Under the pieces are notes generated by a model. It was not told the origin of the DNA. It did not search any database and was given only the letters and a program-made list of their open reading frames with translations. Below, piece after piece: positions 5,205 to 6,443 of a stretch of 6,443 bases of DNA (positions are counted from its first letter, which is position 1; the number at the start of each line of letters is the position of its first letter). The position numbers and the translations under genes are program-made. The DNA is taken from NCBI GenBank assembly GCA_003456455.1, contig DMRV01000081.1, positions 1-6,443 on the forward strand. Direction: 5' to 3'. This DNA is from Flavobacteriales bacterium. Its GTDB lineage: Bacteria; Bacteroidota; Bacteroidia; UBA10329.

Positions 5205-6443
5205 TTAAATAAGACCGTGTAGCGCTCCTCCTTTTGCAGCCAACTTATCAACCTTCTTTTCGATTACTGAATCTTTAATCAAAGGCGGGGCGTGATGCGG
5301 CTTAACGCGTGCATCAAAAACTACTGAAGAGGTACAGCCCCAATGTTTGTTTTCGGTGGACTCTCCTACTCCATGCACATCATGCGATGGGTTGCTGCGG
5401 GTGAATGTAATCCATAGAAAATTATTGAGGGTTTGCGCCATAAATACACTGTCATCAACCACAGAGATGAGTGGGAATCCACTCAGCTTTTCTTGCTGAT
5501 AAACGAGCTCAGAAGTAAGCTTTTCGATGTCTTTACCATCCGAATATTTTGTTGCCTGAATGGCTAAAGCACCAGGAAAAACAACAGTGGGCTTACTGAA
5601 TCCGTTTGGCAACTTAATGTCAGGGATTTCCGCACCCAATTCTCGCTTCTTCTTGCCTACTGCAGCCACAATTAATTTAGACCCTCCGTTTAAATCTGTG
5701 CCGCTGTAATCAAGCGTATCAATGGTTGTTTTGGTCTGAAAATGAAAATCTCGTGTAGGGTCAATTCGTTCTAACAGATACTTAAAGAAAGCTTCTTCAT
5801 CTTTCGCTTTTGGAGTATTCTCGTCCTGTTTTGCTATGATAAACAGAAACTTAGCAAGCGACATTTGGTTAAATCCTAGAATGGCATTTGCCGTAGTAAG
5901 TATTTCTTGAGGACGCTCAACTTCCATGTAAGGTGTGTAACGCTCACTTCCTACCGCCAACAAAAGAGGATGAACTCCCGCTGCATCAACAGCATTCACT
6001 TCGTGCAGACCGGGAATGGTTTGCGGTATAATTGAACCTGTTATTTCATGTATCAACGCACCAAAACTTGTATCTTCTTGTGGCGGTCTTCCAACCACCG
6101 TAAATGCCCAAATTCCGTTCTTCCTAGCAAGCACCTTCTTAACCTTCATAAGCGGGAAATCGTGCTTCAAGCTGTAATAACCTAAGTGATCGCCAAACGG
6201 GCCTTCTGGTTTATTCTCCATAGGATAAACTTCTCCCAAAATCACAAAATCTGCATCCGAAGAAACCGTAAAACCATCCTGTTTGAAATACCTAAAATTC
6301 CTACCTCCCAGAGCGCCAGCAAAAGCTACTTCGGGCAAACCTTCAGGAAGCGGCATTACCGCAGCAAAAGAATGTGATGGTGGTCCACCAATAAAAACTG
6401 CCACCTTTAGCGGTTGCCCAGCCTGATTGCTCTTGGTTTGATG
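5205..6443 (-). CDS. UbiD-family prenylated-FMN-dependent decarboxylase, C-terminal part (5' end outside window)
   Basis: The reading frame is open to the window edge and gives 412 residues; UbiD proteins are usually about 480-620 residues, so the N-terminal part is missing only because the window ends. The GTG at 6404 is internal: the 13 codons before it continue the protein in frame. UbiD enzymes use prenylated FMN to decarboxylate aromatic or unsaturated acids. Counting from the first residue in the window, key stretches are KPEGPFGDHLGYYS at about 78-91 with Glu80 and Asp85, the acidic pair of the catalytic network, then VGRPPQEDTSFGALIHE at about 117-133, AVDAAGVHP near 150 and a C-terminal WGCTSSVVFDARVKPHHAPP. 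These resemble the long UbiD-like form linked to menaquinone biosynthesis more than E. coli UbiD, but the substrate is not proven. No UbiX gene is in the window. It lies 153 bp before the FIST gene and may or may not be co-transcribed with it. Confidence 0.9.
   Translation of the reverse strand, partial: HQTKSNQAGQPLKVAVFIGGPPSHSFAAVMPLPEGLPEVAFAGALGGRNFRYFKQDGFTVSSDADFVILGEVYPMENKPEGPFGDHLGYYSLKHDFPLMKVKKVLARKNGIWAFTVVGRPPQEDTSFGALIHEITGSIIPQTIPGLHEVNAVDAAGVHPLLLAVGSERYTPYMEVERPQEILTTANAILGFNQMSLAKFLFIIAKQDENTPKAKDEEAFFKYLLERIDPTRDFHFQTKTTIDTLDYSGTDLNGGSKLIVAAVGKKKRELGAEIPDIKLPNGFSKPTVVFPGALAIQATKYSDGKDIEKLTSELVYQQEKLSGFPLISVVDDSVFMAQTLNNFLWITFTRSNPSHDVHGVGESTENKHWGCTSSVVFDARVKPHHAPPLIKDSVIEKKVDKLAAKGGALHGLI

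Noticed and set aside
6402..6404. GTG at 6404 as the start of the UbiD-family gene
   Set aside because: The frame stays open for 13 more codons to the window edge, and a large part of the normal UbiD N-terminus would be missing. The gene is cut by the window, not truncated.

Overview
The window carries six protein-coding genes and almost no spare DNA. It looks chromosomal and bacterial, most likely from the phylum Bacteroidota (possibly Flavobacteriales). The reasons are a moderately AT-rich sequence, near absence of Shine-Dalgarno sites, a Bacteroidota-style promoter candidate (TTG, 20 bp, TATCTTCG), and the style of the SpoIIE-type phosphatase and UbiD-family proteins. This placement is inferred from protein and promoter style, not from a search. 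No tRNA, rRNA, CRISPR array, insertion sequence or prophage gene is visible.

Left part, plus strand (1-2926): a small acidic protein of unknown function (94 aa) begins at the window edge. After a 54 bp gap with a candidate promoter comes an rlmB-type SpoU/TrmH 2'-O-ribose methyltransferase of 250 aa. It overlaps by 8 bp (ATGGGTAA) a 613 aa polytopic GT-C/PMT-like glycosyltransferase, which ends in a soluble domain of probable beta structure. rlmB and the glycosyltransferase are therefore probably co-transcribed.

Right part, minus strand (2923-6443): in order of transcription there is the C-terminal 412 residues of a UbiD-family decarboxylase (5' end outside the window), a 153 bp gap with a perfect 8 bp inverted repeat flanked by imperfect direct repeats, a FIST-domain sensor protein, and a SpoIIE/PP2C-type serine phosphatase with an N-terminal coiled coil. 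The FIST and phosphatase genes are 2 bp apart, and the phosphatase has its own GAGG ribosome-binding site inside the end of the FIST gene. The phosphatase and glycosyltransferase genes converge and share a TTAA at their stop codons, so no intergenic terminator is possible there.

The most interesting unit is the FIST-phosphatase pair. FIST proteins are intracellular ligand sensors usually paired with histidine kinases, cyclic-di-GMP enzymes or chemoreceptors. Here the only partner is a soluble SpoIIE-type phosphatase, with no kinase, anti-sigma factor or STAS protein in the window. This suggests a compact cytoplasmic sensor-to-phosphatase system whose ligand and phosphoprotein target are unknown.
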